The notes: a model not told the origin generated them from the sequence alone. Shown: positions 37,123 to 50,497, counted from the first letter of the stretch. The stretch is 64,000 nucleotides of DNA from Streptomyces sp. NBC_01116 (GCF_041435495.1 NZ_CP108644.1:1798001-1862000); one strand, 5' to 3'. A program made the numbers and translations.

Positions 37123-38112
37123 TCAGCCGACCAGGCCGTCGGCGAGCTCCTCGCTGAGCGTCGACTCGGTCCCCGGGATGCCCAGGTCCTGGGCCCGCTT
37201 GTCGGCCATCGCCAGCAGCCGGCGGATCCGGCCGGCGACCGCGTCCTTGGTCAGCGGCGGGTCGGCGAGCGCGCCCAGCTCCTCCAGGGAGGCCTGCTTG
37301 TGCTCCATGCGGAGCCGTCCCGCGGCGGCGAGGTGCTCGGGGACCTCCTCGCCGAGGATCTCCAGCGCGCGCCCCACCCGGGCCCCGGCGGCGACCGCGG
37401 CGCGGGCCGAGCGGCGCAGGTTCGCGTCGTCGAAGTTGGCGAGCCGGTTGGCCGTGGCGCGGACCTCGCGCCGCATCCGCCGCTCCTCCCAGGCGAGCAC
37501 GGCGTCGTGCGCGCCGAGCCGGGTCAGCAGGGCGCCGATCGCGTCGCCGTCGCGGACCACCACGCGGTCCACGCCGCGCACCTCACGGGCCTTGGCGGCG
37601 ATGGAGAGCCGGCGCGCCGCCCCGACCAGGGCGAGGGCCGCCTCCGGCCCCGGGCAGGTGACCTCCAGAGAGGAGGAGCGGCCGGGCTCGGTGAGCGAGC
37701 CGTGGGCGAGGAACGCTCCGCGCCAGGCCGCCTCGGCGTCGCAGGTGGCCCCCGAGACCACCTGCGGGGGCAGCCCACGGATCGGACGGCCGCGGCCGTC
37801 CACCAGACCGGTCTGGCGGGCCAGCTGGTCGCCGCCCGCCACCACCCGTACGACGAAGCGCGAGCCGCGGCGCAGTCCGCCGGGGGCCATCACGATCAGC
37901 TCGGAGCTGTGCCCGAAGATCTCCAGGATGTCGCGCTTGAGGCGGCGGGCGGCGTTGCCGGTGTCCAGCTCCGCCTCGATCACAATCCGGCCGCTCACCA
38001 GGTGCAGGCCGCCCGCGAACCGAAGAATCGCCGAGACCTCTGCTTTCCTGCAGCAGGTCCGGGTGACGGGAAGATGAGAGATTTCGTTCTTCACCGCTGG
38101 CGTCATCGCCAT
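37123..38112 (-). CDS. whiA: Sporulation regulator WhiA
   Basis: This 329-residue protein has a degenerate homing-endonuclease-like N-terminal domain ([45 protein letters not shown]) and a C-terminal helix-turn-helix ([31 protein letters not shown]). In Streptomyces WhiA works with WhiB to start sporulation septation genes. It overlaps yvcK either by ATGA (start 38106) or by ten bases (start 38112, [10 protein letters not shown]). Confidence 0.97.
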   Translation of the reverse strand: MAMTPAVKNEISHLPVTRTCCRKAEVSAILRFAGGLHLVSGRIVIEAELDTGNAARRLKRDILEIFGHSSELIVMAPGGLRRGSRFVVRVVAGGDQLARQTGLVDGRGRPIRGLPPQVVSGATCDAEAAWRGAFLAHGSLTEPGRSSSLEVTCPGPEAALALVGAARRLSIAAKAREVRGVDRVVVRDGDAIGALLTRLGAHDAVLAWEERRMRREVRATANRLANFDDANLRRSARAAVAAGARVGRALEILGEEVPEHLAAAGRLRMEHKQASLEELGALADPPLTKDAVAGRIRRLLAMADKRAQDLGIPGTESTLSEELADGLVG

Positions 38113-39137
38113 GGGCCGATCCTTCCATGCATCCGAAAAATACGGTCGTACGCGGCGGCCAACAGCTCCTGATCATGGACCGGAACGCCGTCGGGCGATG
38201 CCACCGGCGCCAGCTCGACCGCGGCTCCCAGCCGTCGTGCGGCATCGGCGAGTGACTCACGGTCGGGCACGGCGGCCTCGTCGGCCAGCACCACGTCCAA
38301 GGCGAGTTTAGGGGCGTGTCGCCCCAAAACCTCCAAATGACGCTGCGGTGAGAAGCCTTCTGTTTCACCGGGCTGGGGTGCCAGGTTCAACGAGAGGACC
38401 TTGCGGGCCTTCGTGGTGACCAGCGCGTCGAGCAGTTCCGGCACGAGCAGGTGCGGGATCACCGAGGAGAACCAGGAGCCGGGACCGAGCACCACCCAGT
38501 CGGCGTCGAGGACCGCCTCCACGGCCTCCGGGACGGCCGGCGGGTCGGGCGGGACCACGTGCACGGACTGCACCTCGCCGGGCGTGAGCGCCACCGTGGC
38601 CTGGCCGCGCACGGTGACGATCGCGTCGGGCAGATCGGGGTCGTGGCCCTTGACCAGCGCCTGGAGCTCCAGCGGGACGGCCGACATCGGCAGCACCCGC
38701 CCGTGCGCTCCGAGCAGCCTGCCGACCAGGTCGAGCGCCTGCACGTGGTCGCCGAGCTGCTCCCAGAGGGCCACGATCAGCAGATTGCCGACCGCGTGCT
38801 CGTGGAGGTCGCCCTTCGACTCGAAGCGGTGCTGGATGACCCGGGACCAGGTGCGGCCCCAGTCGTCGTCGCCGCAGAGCGCGGCGAGCGCCTTGCGCAG
38901 GTCGCCGGGGGGCAGCACGCCCAGCTCCTCGCGGAGCCGGCCGCTGGAGCCGCCGTCGTCGGCGACGGTGACCACGGCCGTGAGATCGCCGGTGATGCGG
39001 CGCAGCGCCGCCAGGGACGCCGAGAGTCCCATGCCGCCGCCGAGCGCGACGACCTTGGGTTGAGCACCGCGCTTGCGGCCGGAGAGCGCCGAGGTGGCGC
39101 GGCTCAGGCGCCGCATCCGCAGATTGCGTCCGGTCAC
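38103..39137 (-). CDS. yvcK: YvcK/gluconeogenesis-factor family protein
   Basis: This 344-residue CofD-fold protein has [47 protein letters not shown] and [20 protein letters not shown]. Family members bind UDP-N-acetylglucosamine and tune carbon flow to the wall. GTG 39137 overlaps the rapZ stop (GTGA). Confidence 0.95.
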   Translation of the reverse strand: MTGRNLRMRRLSRATSALSGRKRGAQPKVVALGGGMGLSASLAALRRITGDLTAVVTVADDGGSSGRLREELGVLPPGDLRKALAALCGDDDWGRTWSRVIQHRFESKGDLHEHAVGNLLIVALWEQLGDHVQALDLVGRLLGAHGRVLPMSAVPLELQALVKGHDPDLPDAIVTVRGQATVALTPGEVQSVHVVPPDPPAVPEAVEAVLDADWVVLGPGSWFSSVIPHLLVPELLDALVTTKARKVLSLNLAPQPGETEGFSPQRHLEVLGRHAPKLALDVVLADEAAVPDRESLADAARRLGAAVELAPVASPDGVPVHDQELLAAAYDRIFRMHGRIGPWR

Positions 39138-40153
39138 TCTCGCCCCATGTCGCGGTGGACGAGGACGGTCTCGACGCCTTCGGCGGCGAGGCGGGCCGAG
39201 AGCTTCTCCGACATGGCGACGGAGCGGTGCTTGCCGCCGGTGCAGCCCACGGCGATGGTCACGTACCGCTTGCCCTCACGGCGGTAGCCCGCGGCGATCA
39301 GCTGGAGCAGCTCGGTGTACTGGTTGAGGAACTCCTTGGCGCCCGGCTGGTCGAAGACGTAGTCGGACACCTCCTCGTTGACGCCGGTGAAGGGGCGCAG
39401 CTCGGGGACCCAGTGCGGGTTGGGCAGGAAGCGGCAGTCGACGACCAGGTCGGCGTCGACGGGCAGGCCGTACTTGTAGCCGAAGGACATCACCGTGGCC
39501 CGCAGCTCCGGCTCCGACTCGCCCGCGAACTGGGCGTCCATCTTGGCCCGCAGCTCGTGCACGTTGAGGCTGGAGGTGTCGATGACCAGGTCGGCGTCGC
39601 CGCGCAGCTCGCGCAGCAGGTCGCGCTCGGCCGCGATGCCGTCGACGATGCGGCCGTCGCCCTGGAGGGGGTGCGGGCGGCGGACCGACTCGAAGCGGCG
39701 CACGAGGGCGTCGTCGGAGGACTCCAGGAAGACGATCCGCCGGGTGACGTGCTTGGCCTCCAGGTCCGCGAGGGATTCGCGGAGGTTGTCGAAGAAGCGC
39801 CGGCCGCGTACGTCGACGACGACGGCGATCCGGGCCACGTTGCCCTGCGAGCGGGCGCCGAGCTCCACCATGGTGGGGATCAGCGCGGGCGGCAGGTTGT
39901 CGACGACGAACCAGCCGAGGTCCTCCAGACACTTGGCGGCGGTGCTGCGGCCGGCGCCCGACATCCCGGAGATGATCACCAGCTCGGGGATGGCCGCCTC
40001 ACCCGTCTCGGCCGGGGTGTTCGTACTCACGTCTGCTGCTCCGTCTGCTCGGTCTGCGGTGTCTCGGTCGGTGCCGTCCCGGTCGGTGACGTCCCGGTCC
40101 GCGGTCTCGTGCGCCGCGCTGTTCCGTGCGGTCTCGTGGCTGTTCTCGGTCAT
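39134..40153 (-). CDS. rapZ: RapZ/YvcJ nucleotide-binding protein
   Basis: This protein has P-loop [32 protein letters not shown] and the C-terminal [16 protein letters not shown]. From ATG 40153, which overlaps uvrC by ATGA, it has 339 residues. The first about 42 are an unusual Asp/Arg/Thr repeat ([19 protein letters not shown]) encoded by 15-base tandem repeats. A GTG at 40030 ([17 protein letters not shown]) would give a standard-length protein. Confidence 0.93.
   Translation of the reverse strand: MTENSHETARNSAAHETADRDVTDRDGTDRDTADRADGAADVSTNTPAETGEAAIPELVIISGMSGAGRSTAAKCLEDLGWFVVDNLPPALIPTMVELGARSQGNVARIAVVVDVRGRRFFDNLRESLADLEAKHVTRRIVFLESSDDALVRRFESVRRPHPLQGDGRIVDGIAAERDLLRELRGDADLVIDTSSLNVHELRAKMDAQFAGESEPELRATVMSFGYKYGLPVDADLVVDCRFLPNPHWVPELRPFTGVNEEVSDYVFDQPGAKEFLNQYTELLQLIAAGYRREGKRYVTIAVGCTGGKHRSVAMSEKLSARLAAEGVETVLVHRDMGRE
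40061..40105. repeat. Three 15-bp tandem repeats in the 5' end of rapZ
   Basis: GTCTCGGTCGGTGCC, GTCCCGGTCGGTGAC and GTCCCGGTCCGCGGT are adjacent. The unit is a multiple of three and encodes the Asp-Arg-Thr repeat of the variable RapZ N-terminus; copy number probably varies between strains. Confidence 0.7.
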
Positions 40154-42240
40154 GGGCTGCCCCCGTCGTCCTCTTCAATGATCTCTCCTGTGGCCGTGTT
40201 CACGGCAGGTGCCGCGGGAGCGGTCGAGGCGAGGGCGGCGGCCACCGATTCCGCCGTCCTTCGCCCTATCCCGGGGACCTCGCAGATCTCGTCGATTGTC
40301 GCCTGCCGGAGCTTCTTCACCGAGCCGAAATGCTTGATGAGGGCCTGCTTCCGGGTCTCGCCGAGACCGGCCACGTCGTCGAGGGGGCTGCTGCGGATGC
40401 GCTTGGCCCGCTTGGCGCGCTGGTAGGTGATGGCGAAGCGGTGGGCCTCGTCCCGGACGCGCTGGAGGAGGTAGAGGCCCTCGCTGGAGCGGGGCAGGAC
40501 GACCGGATCGTCGTCGTCGGGGAGCCAGACCTCTTCCAGGCGCTTGGCCAGGCCGCAGACCGCGATGTCGTCGATGCCCAGCTCGTCCAGGGCGCGCTTG
40601 GCTGCGGCGACCTGGGGCTGCCCGCCGTCGACGACGACGAGCTGCGGCGGGTAGGCGAACCGCTTGGGGCGGCCGTCGTCCTCCCGGGGCTCGGGCTCGT
40701 CGTCCGGGGAGGCGGCGGTGAGGGCCGGGGCGGGGACGGGGCCGGTGGCGGCGGGGACGGGGGCCGGGCCGGGGGCACCGGGGACAGGGCCGCCGACGCC
40801 GGGCGCGGCCTCCGGTGCCTCCTCCCACTCCCCCGTGCGCTCCTTGTCCTGGAGGTAGCGCTTGAAGCGGCGGCCGATCACCTCGTGCATCGAGCGGACG
40901 TCGTCCTGGCCCTCGAAGCCCTTGATCTGGAAGCGGCGGTACTCGCTCTTGCGGGCGAGGCCGTCCTCGAAGACGACCATGGAGGCCACGACGTCGTCGC
41001 CCTGGAGGTGGGAGATGTCGTAGCACTCGATGCGCAGCGGCGCGGTGTCCAGGCCCAGCGCCTCGGCGATCTCCTCCAGGGCGCGGGAGCGGGTGGTCAG
41101 GTCGGAGGCGCGCTTGGTCTTGTGCAGCCCGAGCGCCTGCTGGGCGTTGCGCTGGACGGTGACCATGAGGTCCTTCTTGTCGCCGCGCTGCGGGATGCGC
41201 AGGCTGACCTGGGAGCCCCGGCGCTCGGCGAGCCACTGGGAGACCGCTTCGGCGTCCTCGGGCAGGGCGGGGACCAGGACCTCCTTGGGGACGGCGTCGC
41301 CGCGCTCCTCCCCGTACAGCTGCTGGAGGGCGTGCTCGACGAGGCCGGAGGTGTCGACCGCCTCGACCTTGTCGGTGACCCAGCCGCGCTGGCCGCGCAC
41401 CCGGCCGCCGCGTACGTGGAAGATCTGGAGGGCGGCCTCCAGCTCGTCCTCGGCGACGGCGATCAGGTCGGCGTCGGTGGCGTCGGCGAGGACGACGGCG
41501 CTCTTCTCCATGGCCCGCTTGAGGGCCTCGGCGTCGTCGCGGAGACGGGCGGCCCGCTCGTACTCCATCTCCTCGGCCGCCTGCATCATGTCCTTCTCCA
41601 GGCGGCGGATGTACGTGCCCGTGCGGCCGGCCATGAAGTCGCAGAAGTCCTCGGCCAGCTCCCGGTGTTCCTCGGGGGTGACCCGGCCGACGCAGGGGGC
41701 CGAGCACTTGCCGATGTAGCCCAGCAGGCAGGGGCGGCCGGTGCGGGCGGCGTTCTTGAAGACGCCGGCGGAGCAGGTGCGGACGGGGAAGACGCGGAGC
41801 ATCAGGTCGACGGTCTCGCGGATCGCCCAGGCGTGGCCGTACGGACCGAAGTAGCGCACGCCCTTCTTCTTGGCGCCGCGCAGGACCTGGACGCGGGGGA
41901 ACTCCTCGTTGAGCGTGACCGCGAGATACGGATAGCTCTTGTCGTCCCGGTACTTGACGTTGAACCGGGGGTCGAACTCCTTGATCCAGGAATACTCCAG
42001 CTGGAGCGCCTCGACCTCGGTGGAGACGACCGTCCACTCGACGGAGGCGGCGGTGGTGACCATCGTGCGCGTACGCGGATGGAGGTTCGCCAGGTCCTGG
42101 AAGTAGTTGGCCACGCGTTGGCGCAGGTTCTTGGCCTTCCCGACGTAGATCACCCGGCGGTGCTCGTCGCGGAACTTGTAGACCCCCGGGGAGTCGGGGA
42201 TCTGTCCCGGCTTGGGGCGGTAGCTGGAGGGGTCTGCCAT
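40150..42240 (-). CDS. uvrC: Excinuclease ABC subunit C
   Basis: This 696-residue protein has the GIY-YIG domain ([27 protein letters not shown]), a UVR motif (about residues 210-245), the RNase H-like second nuclease ([26 protein letters not shown]) and C-terminal HhH repeats. A Pro/Ala-rich linker of about 60 residues is inserted before [15 protein letters not shown]. It makes both incisions of nucleotide excision repair. It heads the overlapping uvrC-rapZ-yvcK-whiA operon. Confidence 0.96.
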   Translation of the reverse strand: MADPSSYRPKPGQIPDSPGVYKFRDEHRRVIYVGKAKNLRQRVANYFQDLANLHPRTRTMVTTAASVEWTVVSTEVEALQLEYSWIKEFDPRFNVKYRDDKSYPYLAVTLNEEFPRVQVLRGAKKKGVRYFGPYGHAWAIRETVDLMLRVFPVRTCSAGVFKNAARTGRPCLLGYIGKCSAPCVGRVTPEEHRELAEDFCDFMAGRTGTYIRRLEKDMMQAAEEMEYERAARLRDDAEALKRAMEKSAVVLADATDADLIAVAEDELEAALQIFHVRGGRVRGQRGWVTDKVEAVDTSGLVEHALQQLYGEERGDAVPKEVLVPALPEDAEAVSQWLAERRGSQVSLRIPQRGDKKDLMVTVQRNAQQALGLHKTKRASDLTTRSRALEEIAEALGLDTAPLRIECYDISHLQGDDVVASMVVFEDGLARKSEYRRFQIKGFEGQDDVRSMHEVIGRRFKRYLQDKERTGEWEEAPEAAPGVGGPVPGAPGPAPVPAATGPVPAPALTAASPDDEPEPREDDGRPKRFAYPPQLVVVDGGQPQVAAAKRALDELGIDDIAVCGLAKRLEEVWLPDDDDPVVLPRSSEGLYLLQRVRDEAHRFAITYQRAKRAKRIRSSPLDDVAGLGETRKQALIKHFGSVKKLRQATIDEICEVPGIGRRTAESVAAALASTAPAAPAVNTATGEIIEEDDGGSP

Positions 42241-42304
42241 GTCTCACACCCTACTTGCGGGCAGTGACAGCACGTCGTCCTCACGTGTTACCGGGGGCGG
42301 TGCC

Positions 42305-42344
42305 GCGCTCCGGGGTGCGGTGGGGTGTTCGCCCCCCGGAGCGC
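42305..42344 (-). terminator. 11-bp hairpin after the anchored-protein gene
   Basis: Arms GCGCTCCGGGG (42305-42315) and its complement (42334-42344) lie 30 bases past the stop of the protease-operon second gene, before uvrC. Confidence 0.6.
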
Positions 42345-42373
42345 GGGCCCGTGGGCCGGTGGAGTGCCGCCGG

Positions 42374-43291
42374 TCAGGCTTCCGTGGCCGGGGACCGCCC
42401 GGCACGGCCGCGGCGGCGCAGCGCGGCGGCCCCGCACAGGACCAGGGCGAGCAGCGCCCCGGCCCCGGCGGTCGTGGACACGGCGGTCAGGGCCGTGTCC
42501 GGCGACCCGGACGCCGTACCGGCGAGCGCGGGGCTCCCGGCGGTGTCCGGGGCCGGTCCCCGCACCGGGCCGGGGGCGGCCGCCGGGGCTCCGCCGGCGT
42601 CGGTGGCCGCGTCGGGGCCGTAGCCGCCCGCCTTGCCGGAGCGGGCGTATCCGGAGCCGGGCAGCTTGTCGCCGTACGCCTCCTTCACCCGGGTCCGGTA
42701 GGCGTCGAGCGTGCTGCCCTTCGCTCCCACGGCGGTCTTCGCGTCCTCGTCCAGCGGGAGGACCCGGGAGCCGTCGTGGACGTACCAGGCGTCGATCTGC
42801 GGTTCGCGGAACACGGTGCCGCCGGGGAGCGCGCGGGCCCCCCGCGCGGTGTAGCGGGCCTCGTCGTCGCCGGTGGCGATGTTCACCACCTGCCACCGGT
42901 CGCCGCCGTCCGTTCCGGGGACGGTCCACAGGGAGGCCTTCTGTCCGTCGGAGGAGACGGCGGTGCTGGCCAGGTAGTCCACGGTGCTCGGGGCGGCTCC
43001 CGGCTTCCCGGCGACGAAGGCGGCGGAGAGCGTGCGGACGGGAACGGCCTCCCCCTCGATCCTGGGGGCGCTCGCCGCCCTGCTCACCGCGCCCTCCCGG
43101 GAGAAGAACCGGGACAGGGTGTCCAGGGTCGCGGGCTCGGTGGCGGCCTCGTGGGCCGCTTCGAGGGTGGCGGCGGTCAGCTTCGGCGGGGCCGCCCGGC
43201 CGTCGTCGGCGAGGGCGGGTGCGGCGGCGGTGAACAGGGCGGCGCCGGTGAGGGCGGTGGCGACGGCGATGCGCCGGGTGGTGGAGTTCAT
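42374..43291 (-). CDS. Secreted, C-terminally anchored protein of unknown function
   Basis: This 305-residue protein has a signal peptide (residues 1-28, AVATALTGAALFTAAAPALA) and a soluble domain with LWTVPGTDGGDRWQVVNIATGDDEARY and FREPQIDAWYVHDGSRVLPLD. A Pro/Ala/Gly linker, one membrane helix (TTAGAGALLALVLCGAAAL) and a basic tail RRRGRAGR follow. No LPxTG is visible. It starts four bases after the protease stop, so it is probably its partner, inhibitor or substrate. Confidence 0.75.
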   Translation of the reverse strand: MNSTTRRIAVATALTGAALFTAAAPALADDGRAAPPKLTAATLEAAHEAATEPATLDTLSRFFSREGAVSRAASAPRIEGEAVPVRTLSAAFVAGKPGAAPSTVDYLASTAVSSDGQKASLWTVPGTDGGDRWQVVNIATGDDEARYTARGARALPGGTVFREPQIDAWYVHDGSRVLPLDEDAKTAVGAKGSTLDAYRTRVKEAYGDKLPGSGYARSGKAGGYGPDAATDAGGAPAAAPGPVRGPAPDTAGSPALAGTASGSPDTALTAVSTTAGAGALLALVLCGAAALRRRGRAGRSPATEA

Positions 43292-43295
43292 GACC

Positions 43296-43904
43296 TCACG
43301 CCCCGATCCGGTAGAGCGAGTGGGTCCAGGAGAACTCGTTGTTGTTGACGTACCAGGCGTGGGAGGCCCAGTTGTAGCGGTCGCTGGAGGGCCACGGGTC
43401 GCCCCAGTAGACCCAGCTGTTGGCGTCGTCGTACCCGTAGATGACGTGCATGTGGCCGCCGCCGGACGACCACTGGATACGGGTCTCGATGGGGCGCTGG
43501 GCGGATATCTCGGCCTGCACGGTCGGATAGCGCAGCCAGCCGGTGACGTAGCTGCCGGGCCTGACCCCGGCCCAGGACAGACCGGTCTGGACGTTGCCGA
43601 GGGTGGCCTGCGAGTTGGGGCACTGGGAGTTCTGGCCGCGGTTGAAGGCGGCGTTGCAGAACTGGTTCTGGGAGTAGCCGCGGCCGAACCAGGCGGCGAT
43701 GGTGTTGCCGCCGGCCGCCCAGCACCAGTTGGTCTGCTGTTGCGCCTGCATGGTGATGTCGAGCCGCTGGGCGGCCGCGACGGTGGGGCCCGCCCCGTCC
43801 GGGGACTGGGCGGCGGTGACGGTGCCCGCGGGTACGGCGAGCAGGACGGCGGCCAGGAGGGCGGTGAACGAGAACCTTCCGGGCCTGACTCTTCGGTTGC
43901 GCAT
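43296..43904 (-). CDS. Secreted papain-like cysteine protease (AvrRpt2/C70-like)
   Basis: This 202-residue protein has a signal peptide (residues 1-32, LLAAVLLAVPAGTVTAA) and then the catalytic-Cys motif QQQTNWCWAAGGNTIAAWFG. The His is in SGGGHMHVIYGYDD and the Asn/Asp region in SWVYWGDPW. That order is the papain-like family that includes AvrRpt2-type C70 peptidases. ATG 43904 has GGGAGGA upstream. It is divergent from a helix-turn-helix regulator. Confidence 0.85.
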   Translation of the reverse strand: MRNRRVRPGRFSFTALLAAVLLAVPAGTVTAAQSPDGAGPTVAAAQRLDITMQAQQQTNWCWAAGGNTIAAWFGRGYSQNQFCNAAFNRGQNSQCPNSQATLGNVQTGLSWAGVRPGSYVTGWLRYPTVQAEISAQRPIETRIQWSSGGGHMHVIYGYDDANSWVYWGDPWPSSDRYNWASHAWYVNNNEFSWTHSLYRIGA

Positions 43905-44018
43905 GGCGTTCCTCCCAATGCGGGGGTGGGGATCGGAGGAGCGCGTCCGGACGCTGACGATGAGCATCGGGCGTTGTCCGGAGCAGGTCAACACGCTTCA
44001 ATGCGAGGTGACATCGCG

Positions 44019-44049
44019 GTGTGAACGGCACGGCGCCCGTGTGAACGGC
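44019..44049. promoter_or_regulatory. Two GTGTGAACGGC direct repeats, 20 bp apart
   Basis: Copies start at 44019 and 44039, i.e. on the same DNA face, in the region between the protease and regulator genes. The GTGAAC core recurs in the palindrome at 44107, suggesting binding sites for one factor. Confidence 0.4.
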
Positions 44050-44106
44050 TCTGTCCCGGTCACCTGCTCCCCCGCGTCCCCCGGGGCCGGTGTCGCCACT
44101 CCCCAC

Positions 44107-44118
44107 GTGAACGTTCAC
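44107..44118. promoter_or_regulatory. 12-bp perfect palindrome GTGAACGTTCAC
   Basis: This perfect palindrome lies directly before the GGAGG of the regulator gene, a position suited to autoregulation. Confidence 0.45.
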
Positions 44119-44130
44119 CGGAGGCCCGCC

Positions 44131-45057
44131 GTGCGGCAGACCGAGACCGACCTGGCGCAGGTGCTGCGGACCGGACCGTTCCATCTGGCGTTGCGCACCG
44201 CTCTGTCGGTGCGCGGGCTGCCGCTCCAGCGGGTGCAGCACCATCTGGCGCACCGGGGCGTCAAGCTCGGGGTGACCAGCCTCAGTTACTGGCAGCAGGG
44301 GGTGCGCAGGCCCCGGCGGACCGAGTCGTTGCGGGCCGTTCGGGCGCTGGAGGAGGTGCTCGCGCTGCCGGACGACTCGCTGCTGCGGCTGCTGCGCGAC
44401 GGTGACGGCCCGGCGGACGGTGACCGCCCGGCCGCCCGTTCGTACCGGTCGCTCATGGAGGCGTCGGGCTCGGTGGAGCGGCTCCTCGCGGCGATGGAGT
44501 CACCCGTGGACGGCGGACTGCACACGGTGGGGCACCAGGAGCGGGTACGGATCGGGGCGCGGCGCGAGCTGGCGGGCCGCACGTCGCAGCACGTGGTGCG
44601 CGCGCACCGGGACGGCGTCGACCGCTATCTCGCGGTCCACCGGGGCGACCCCGGCTGCGACCCGTCGCGGATCGCGGTGCGGTCCCTGGAGAACTGCCGG
44701 ACGGGCCGGGTCCGCTGGGACCGGGACGCGGGGGTGCTGGTGGCGGAGCTGCTCTTCGACACCCGGCTGCGGTCCGGTGAGACGTACCTCTTCGGCTACG
44801 GCTTCGAGGACGGTACGGGCGGGGCCGGCGGAGAGTACGTGCGCGGCTTCACCTTCGGCGGCGGGCAGTACGTGCTCCAGGTCGGCTTCGACGAGGCGGC
44901 GCTCCCGGTGCGGTGCCGCCGGTTCGCCCAGGCGTCGGCGGGGGCGGCGCGCGGGGCCCGCGAGGACCTCACGCTGACCGGCCGGCACCGGACCGTGCAC
45001 CTGGTGGAGGAGAGCGTACGGCCGGGCCTGATCGGGGTCGACTGGGACTGGGAGTGA
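44131..45057 (+). CDS. Putative DNA-binding regulator (XRE-like N-terminus)
   Basis: This 308-residue protein starts at GTG 44131 behind GGAGG. The first 90 residues contain helix-rich sequence with LPLQRVQHHLAHRGVKLGVTSLSYWQQGVRRP and SLRAVRALEEVLALP, resembling a helix-turn-helix with the length-counting helix of XRE regulators. The C-terminal half (AHRDGVDRYLAVHRGDPGCDP, LRSGETYLFGYGFEDGTGG, VLQVGFDEAALPVRCRRF) looks like a beta-rich sensor domain I cannot name. Context suggests control of the divergent protease operon. Confidence 0.7.
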   Translation: MRQTETDLAQVLRTGPFHLALRTALSVRGLPLQRVQHHLAHRGVKLGVTSLSYWQQGVRRPRRTESLRAVRALEEVLALPDDSLLRLLRDGDGPADGDRPAARSYRSLMEASGSVERLLAAMESPVDGGLHTVGHQERVRIGARRELAGRTSQHVVRAHRDGVDRYLAVHRGDPGCDPSRIAVRSLENCRTGRVRWDRDAGVLVAELLFDTRLRSGETYLFGYGFEDGTGGAGGEYVRGFTFGGGQYVLQVGFDEAALPVRCRRFAQASAGAARGAREDLTLTGRHRTVHLVEESVRPGLIGVDWDWE

Positions 45058-45072
45058 GGCTCTTCGCGGAGC

Positions 45073-45501
45073 TCAGGCCTCGGGGCCCGCGACGAGCTTT
45101 CCGCCCTCGGCGGTGACCGGAACGGCGGGCAGCGGCACGGTGGCCGGGCCCTTCACGGGCTTGCCGGTGGTCATGTCGAAGCGGCTGCCGTGACAGGGGC
45201 AGTGGCCCTCCGTGCCCTCGACCTTGTCCAGGACACAGCCGCCGTGGGTGCACTGGGCACTGAACGCCTTGTACTCGCCCTTCGCCGGGCAGACCACGAC
45301 CACACGCTGCTCGCGGTAGAGCTTGGCCCCGCCGACGGGCACCTCGGAGGCGGCCCCGAGGTCGACGGGGGCGGTGGGGGTGGGGTTCTTGGCGTGGCCG
45401 AGCTTGGACTCGGTGGAGCAGGCGGCCGCTCCCAGCCCGGCGGCGCCGGCGAGCGCGGCGCCCTTCAGCACGGTACGGCGGGCGGCGGGCAGGCCGGGCA
45501 T
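45073..45501 (-). CDS. Rieske [2Fe-2S] lipoprotein with Tat signal
   Basis: This 142-residue protein has Tat motif ARRTVLKGAALAGAAGLGAAAC running into a lipobox-like Cys at about residue 28, so it is exported folded and lipidated. The Rieske centre is complete: AQCTHGGCVLDKV and GHCPCHGSRFDMTTG. Electron partner is unknown; it is not next to cytochrome genes. Confidence 0.88.
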   Translation of the reverse strand: MPGLPAARRTVLKGAALAGAAGLGAAACSTESKLGHAKNPTPTAPVDLGAASEVPVGGAKLYREQRVVVVCPAKGEYKAFSAQCTHGGCVLDKVEGTEGHCPCHGSRFDMTTGKPVKGPATVPLPAVPVTAEGGKLVAGPEA

Positions 45502-45710
45502 GCGGACTCCACGGGTCGTTGTTCGGGGCGGATCACGGTGGATCGCGGTGGGGCGGGGTGTTCGGGGTGTTCGGGGGTGGATCGCGGTCGATCGGCGTCG
45601 CCGGACAGGGCGGGGCGGCGACGGCGGCCCTGCGTGCCGGTGACAGAACCGACGATACCGGCGGGGATCGGAAGCCCTGCGACCGGGCTGGAGCGCCTGC
45701 CCCGACGGGC
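45502..45710. repeat. Gap with short G-rich direct repeats
   Basis: GGATCGCGGT-like and GTTCGGGG units recur several times between about 45522 and 45600. No gene or clear promoter is visible in this stretch upstream of the Rieske lipoprotein. Confidence 0.4.
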
Positions 45711-45793
45711 GACGGCGGCCCCCTTCGTGCGGTGGGGGCCGCCGTCGTCGGCGAGGGGCGAGCGGCTGCCGGGCCGGGCGGCCGCTCGCCCTC
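45711..45793 (-). terminator. Two tandem hairpins after uvrA
   Basis: The first stem in the transcript pairs 45757-45766 with 45781-45790. The second pairs 45711-45722 with 45735-45746 over 12 bases. Both lie within 90 bases of the uvrA stop. Confidence 0.75.
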
Positions 45794-45795
45794 GC

Positions 45796-48846
<3,051 letters not shown>

Positions 48847-49021
48847 GCCGGTCCGCACCTTTCTAGAGAGAAGCGGGGGAACTGAGCCCCTCTCCCAGGG
48901 TATGGGGGGCGCCACAGCGGTGTAAGAAGCTTTCGATTCCGAGCGTATAGCACGCACATTCGATTTACGGACGCCCTTGGACTCCTTCACCCGAATGAGT
49001 GGCGGAGCTAGGCTCGGCCGC

Positions 49022-49711
49022 ATGACTGATCATGCGCACGACCTGGGAGCTGTACGCGAAGCGACCGAACGGCTGCTCGACGCAGTCGGTGAACTGGACA
49101 ACGCCTCGGTCGCCAAGGCGTCACGGCTGCCCGGATGGAGCAGGGGCCATGTTCTGGCCCACCTGTCACGTAACGCCGACGCGATCGGAAATGTTCTCCG
49201 GAACCGACCGATGTACGCGAGCAGCGAAACCCGGGACGCCGACATCGCCGCCGGCGCGCCCCGTCCGGCGGCCGAGCAGCTGAAGGACCTGCGGGAGAGC
49301 GCGGACGGCCTGCTCGCGGTCGCCGCCGAAACCGTCGACTGGTCCCGTACGGTCACCCTGCGCAACGGCGTGACGGATTCCGCGGGCCGGGTGCCCTTCC
49401 GCCGCTGGGTCGAGGTGGAGCTGCACCACGTCGACCTCGACATCGGCTACGAGCTGGAGGACCTGCCCGCGGAGTTCGTCTCGCGGGAGATCGCCTTCCT
49501 CGCGGATCGCTTCTCGGGCAACCAGGACGTGCCCGCCACCGCGCTGACCGATCTGGACGGCCGCACCTGGAGCACCGGCGGTGGCCCGCCGAGCGCTCTG
49601 GTGACGGTGCAGGGGTCCGCCGCCGAGCTGCTGGGCTGGCTCTGCGGCCGCCGTGACGGCTCCGCCCTGACCGTGGCCGGGGGCCCTCTGCCCGCACTGC
49701 CCCCCCTATAG
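49022..49711 (+). CDS. Mycothiol-dependent maleylpyruvate isomerase-family protein
   Basis: This 229-residue DinB-like four-helix protein has the metal-site pattern [16 protein letters not shown] and [14 protein letters not shown] (His, Glu, His) seen in MDMPI enzymes. The C-terminal small domain has [20 protein letters not shown]. Such proteins use mycothiol in isomerisation or detoxification; the exact substrate is unknown. It sits 10 bases before the MBL hydrolase. Confidence 0.85.
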   Translation: MTDHAHDLGAVREATERLLDAVGELDNASVAKASRLPGWSRGHVLAHLSRNADAIGNVLRNRPMYASSETRDADIAAGAPRPAAEQLKDLRESADGLLAVAAETVDWSRTVTLRNGVTDSAGRVPFRRWVEVELHHVDLDIGYELEDLPAEFVSREIAFLADRFSGNQDVPATALTDLDGRTWSTGGGPPSALVTVQGSAAELLGWLCGRRDGSALTVAGGPLPALPPL

Positions 49712-49721
49712 GCTGAGCCGC

Positions 49722-50378
49722 ATGACGTACAGCGGAGCGGTGAAGGTCGGCGGGCCGGCGAGCGTGCACGAACTGACGGATCTGATGATCTCCAAGGTCG
49801 CCGTCGGCGACATGGACAACAACGCCTATCTGCTGCGCTGCCGGGCGACCGGCGAGCAGCTGCTGATCGACGCGGCCGCCGAGCCGGAGACCCTGCTGGC
49901 GCTGATCGGCGACGACTCGATCGCCTCCGTCGTCACCACGCACCGGCACGGGGACCACTGGCAGGCGCTGGCCGAGGTGGTCGGGGCGACGGGCGCCCGG
50001 ACGTACGCGGGCCGCTACGACGCCGAGGGCATCCCGGTCCCGACCGACGTCCTGGTCGGGGACGGCGACACGATCACCGTCGGCCGGGTCGAGCTGACCG
50101 CCCGCCATCTGGTCGGTCACACCCCCGGCTCCATCGCCCTGGTCTACGACGACCCGCACGGCGCCCCGCACCTGTTCACCGGGGACTGCCTGTTCCCCGG
50201 CGGGGTCGGAAACACCCGCCAGGATCCCGAGGCGTTCGCGAGCCTCCTGCACGACGTCGAGACGAAGCTGTTCGACCGGCTGCCCGACGAGACGTGGGTC
50301 TACCCGGGCCACGGCCACGACACGACCCTCGGCGACGAGCGGCCCCGGCTCCCCGAGTGGCGTGCCCGCGGCTGGTAG
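49722..50378 (+). CDS. Metallo-beta-lactamase-fold hydrolase (glyoxalase II-like)
   Basis: This 218-residue MBL-fold protein has metal ligands TTHRHGDHW, VGHTPGSIAL, FTGDCLFPGG and YPGHGHDTT. The set fits glyoxalase II or related thioester hydrolases. Pairing with an MDMPI-family protein suggests mycothiol-linked detoxification; that is inference. Confidence 0.9.
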   Translation: MTYSGAVKVGGPASVHELTDLMISKVAVGDMDNNAYLLRCRATGEQLLIDAAAEPETLLALIGDDSIASVVTTHRHGDHWQALAEVVGATGARTYAGRYDAEGIPVPTDVLVGDGDTITVGRVELTARHLVGHTPGSIALVYDDPHGAPHLFTGDCLFPGGVGNTRQDPEAFASLLHDVETKLFDRLPDETWVYPGHGHDTTLGDERPRLPEWRARGW

Positions 50379-50412
50379 CCCGCGCGCGCCTCTCCGGCGC
50401 ATCCCACGCGTA

Positions 50413-50464
50413 CGGCAGCGGCCGGGGCGGACGGCTTTCGCCGTTACCGCCCCGGCCGCTGCCG
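50413..50464. terminator. 18-bp bidirectional terminator
   Basis: Arms 50413-50430 and 50447-50464 are perfectly complementary, between the convergent MBL and terC genes. A minor stem (ACGG/CCGT) lies in the loop. Confidence 0.85.
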
Positions 50465-50497
50465 GTGTGTCCCTGTGCCGCTCGGGGCGGCCCCGGG

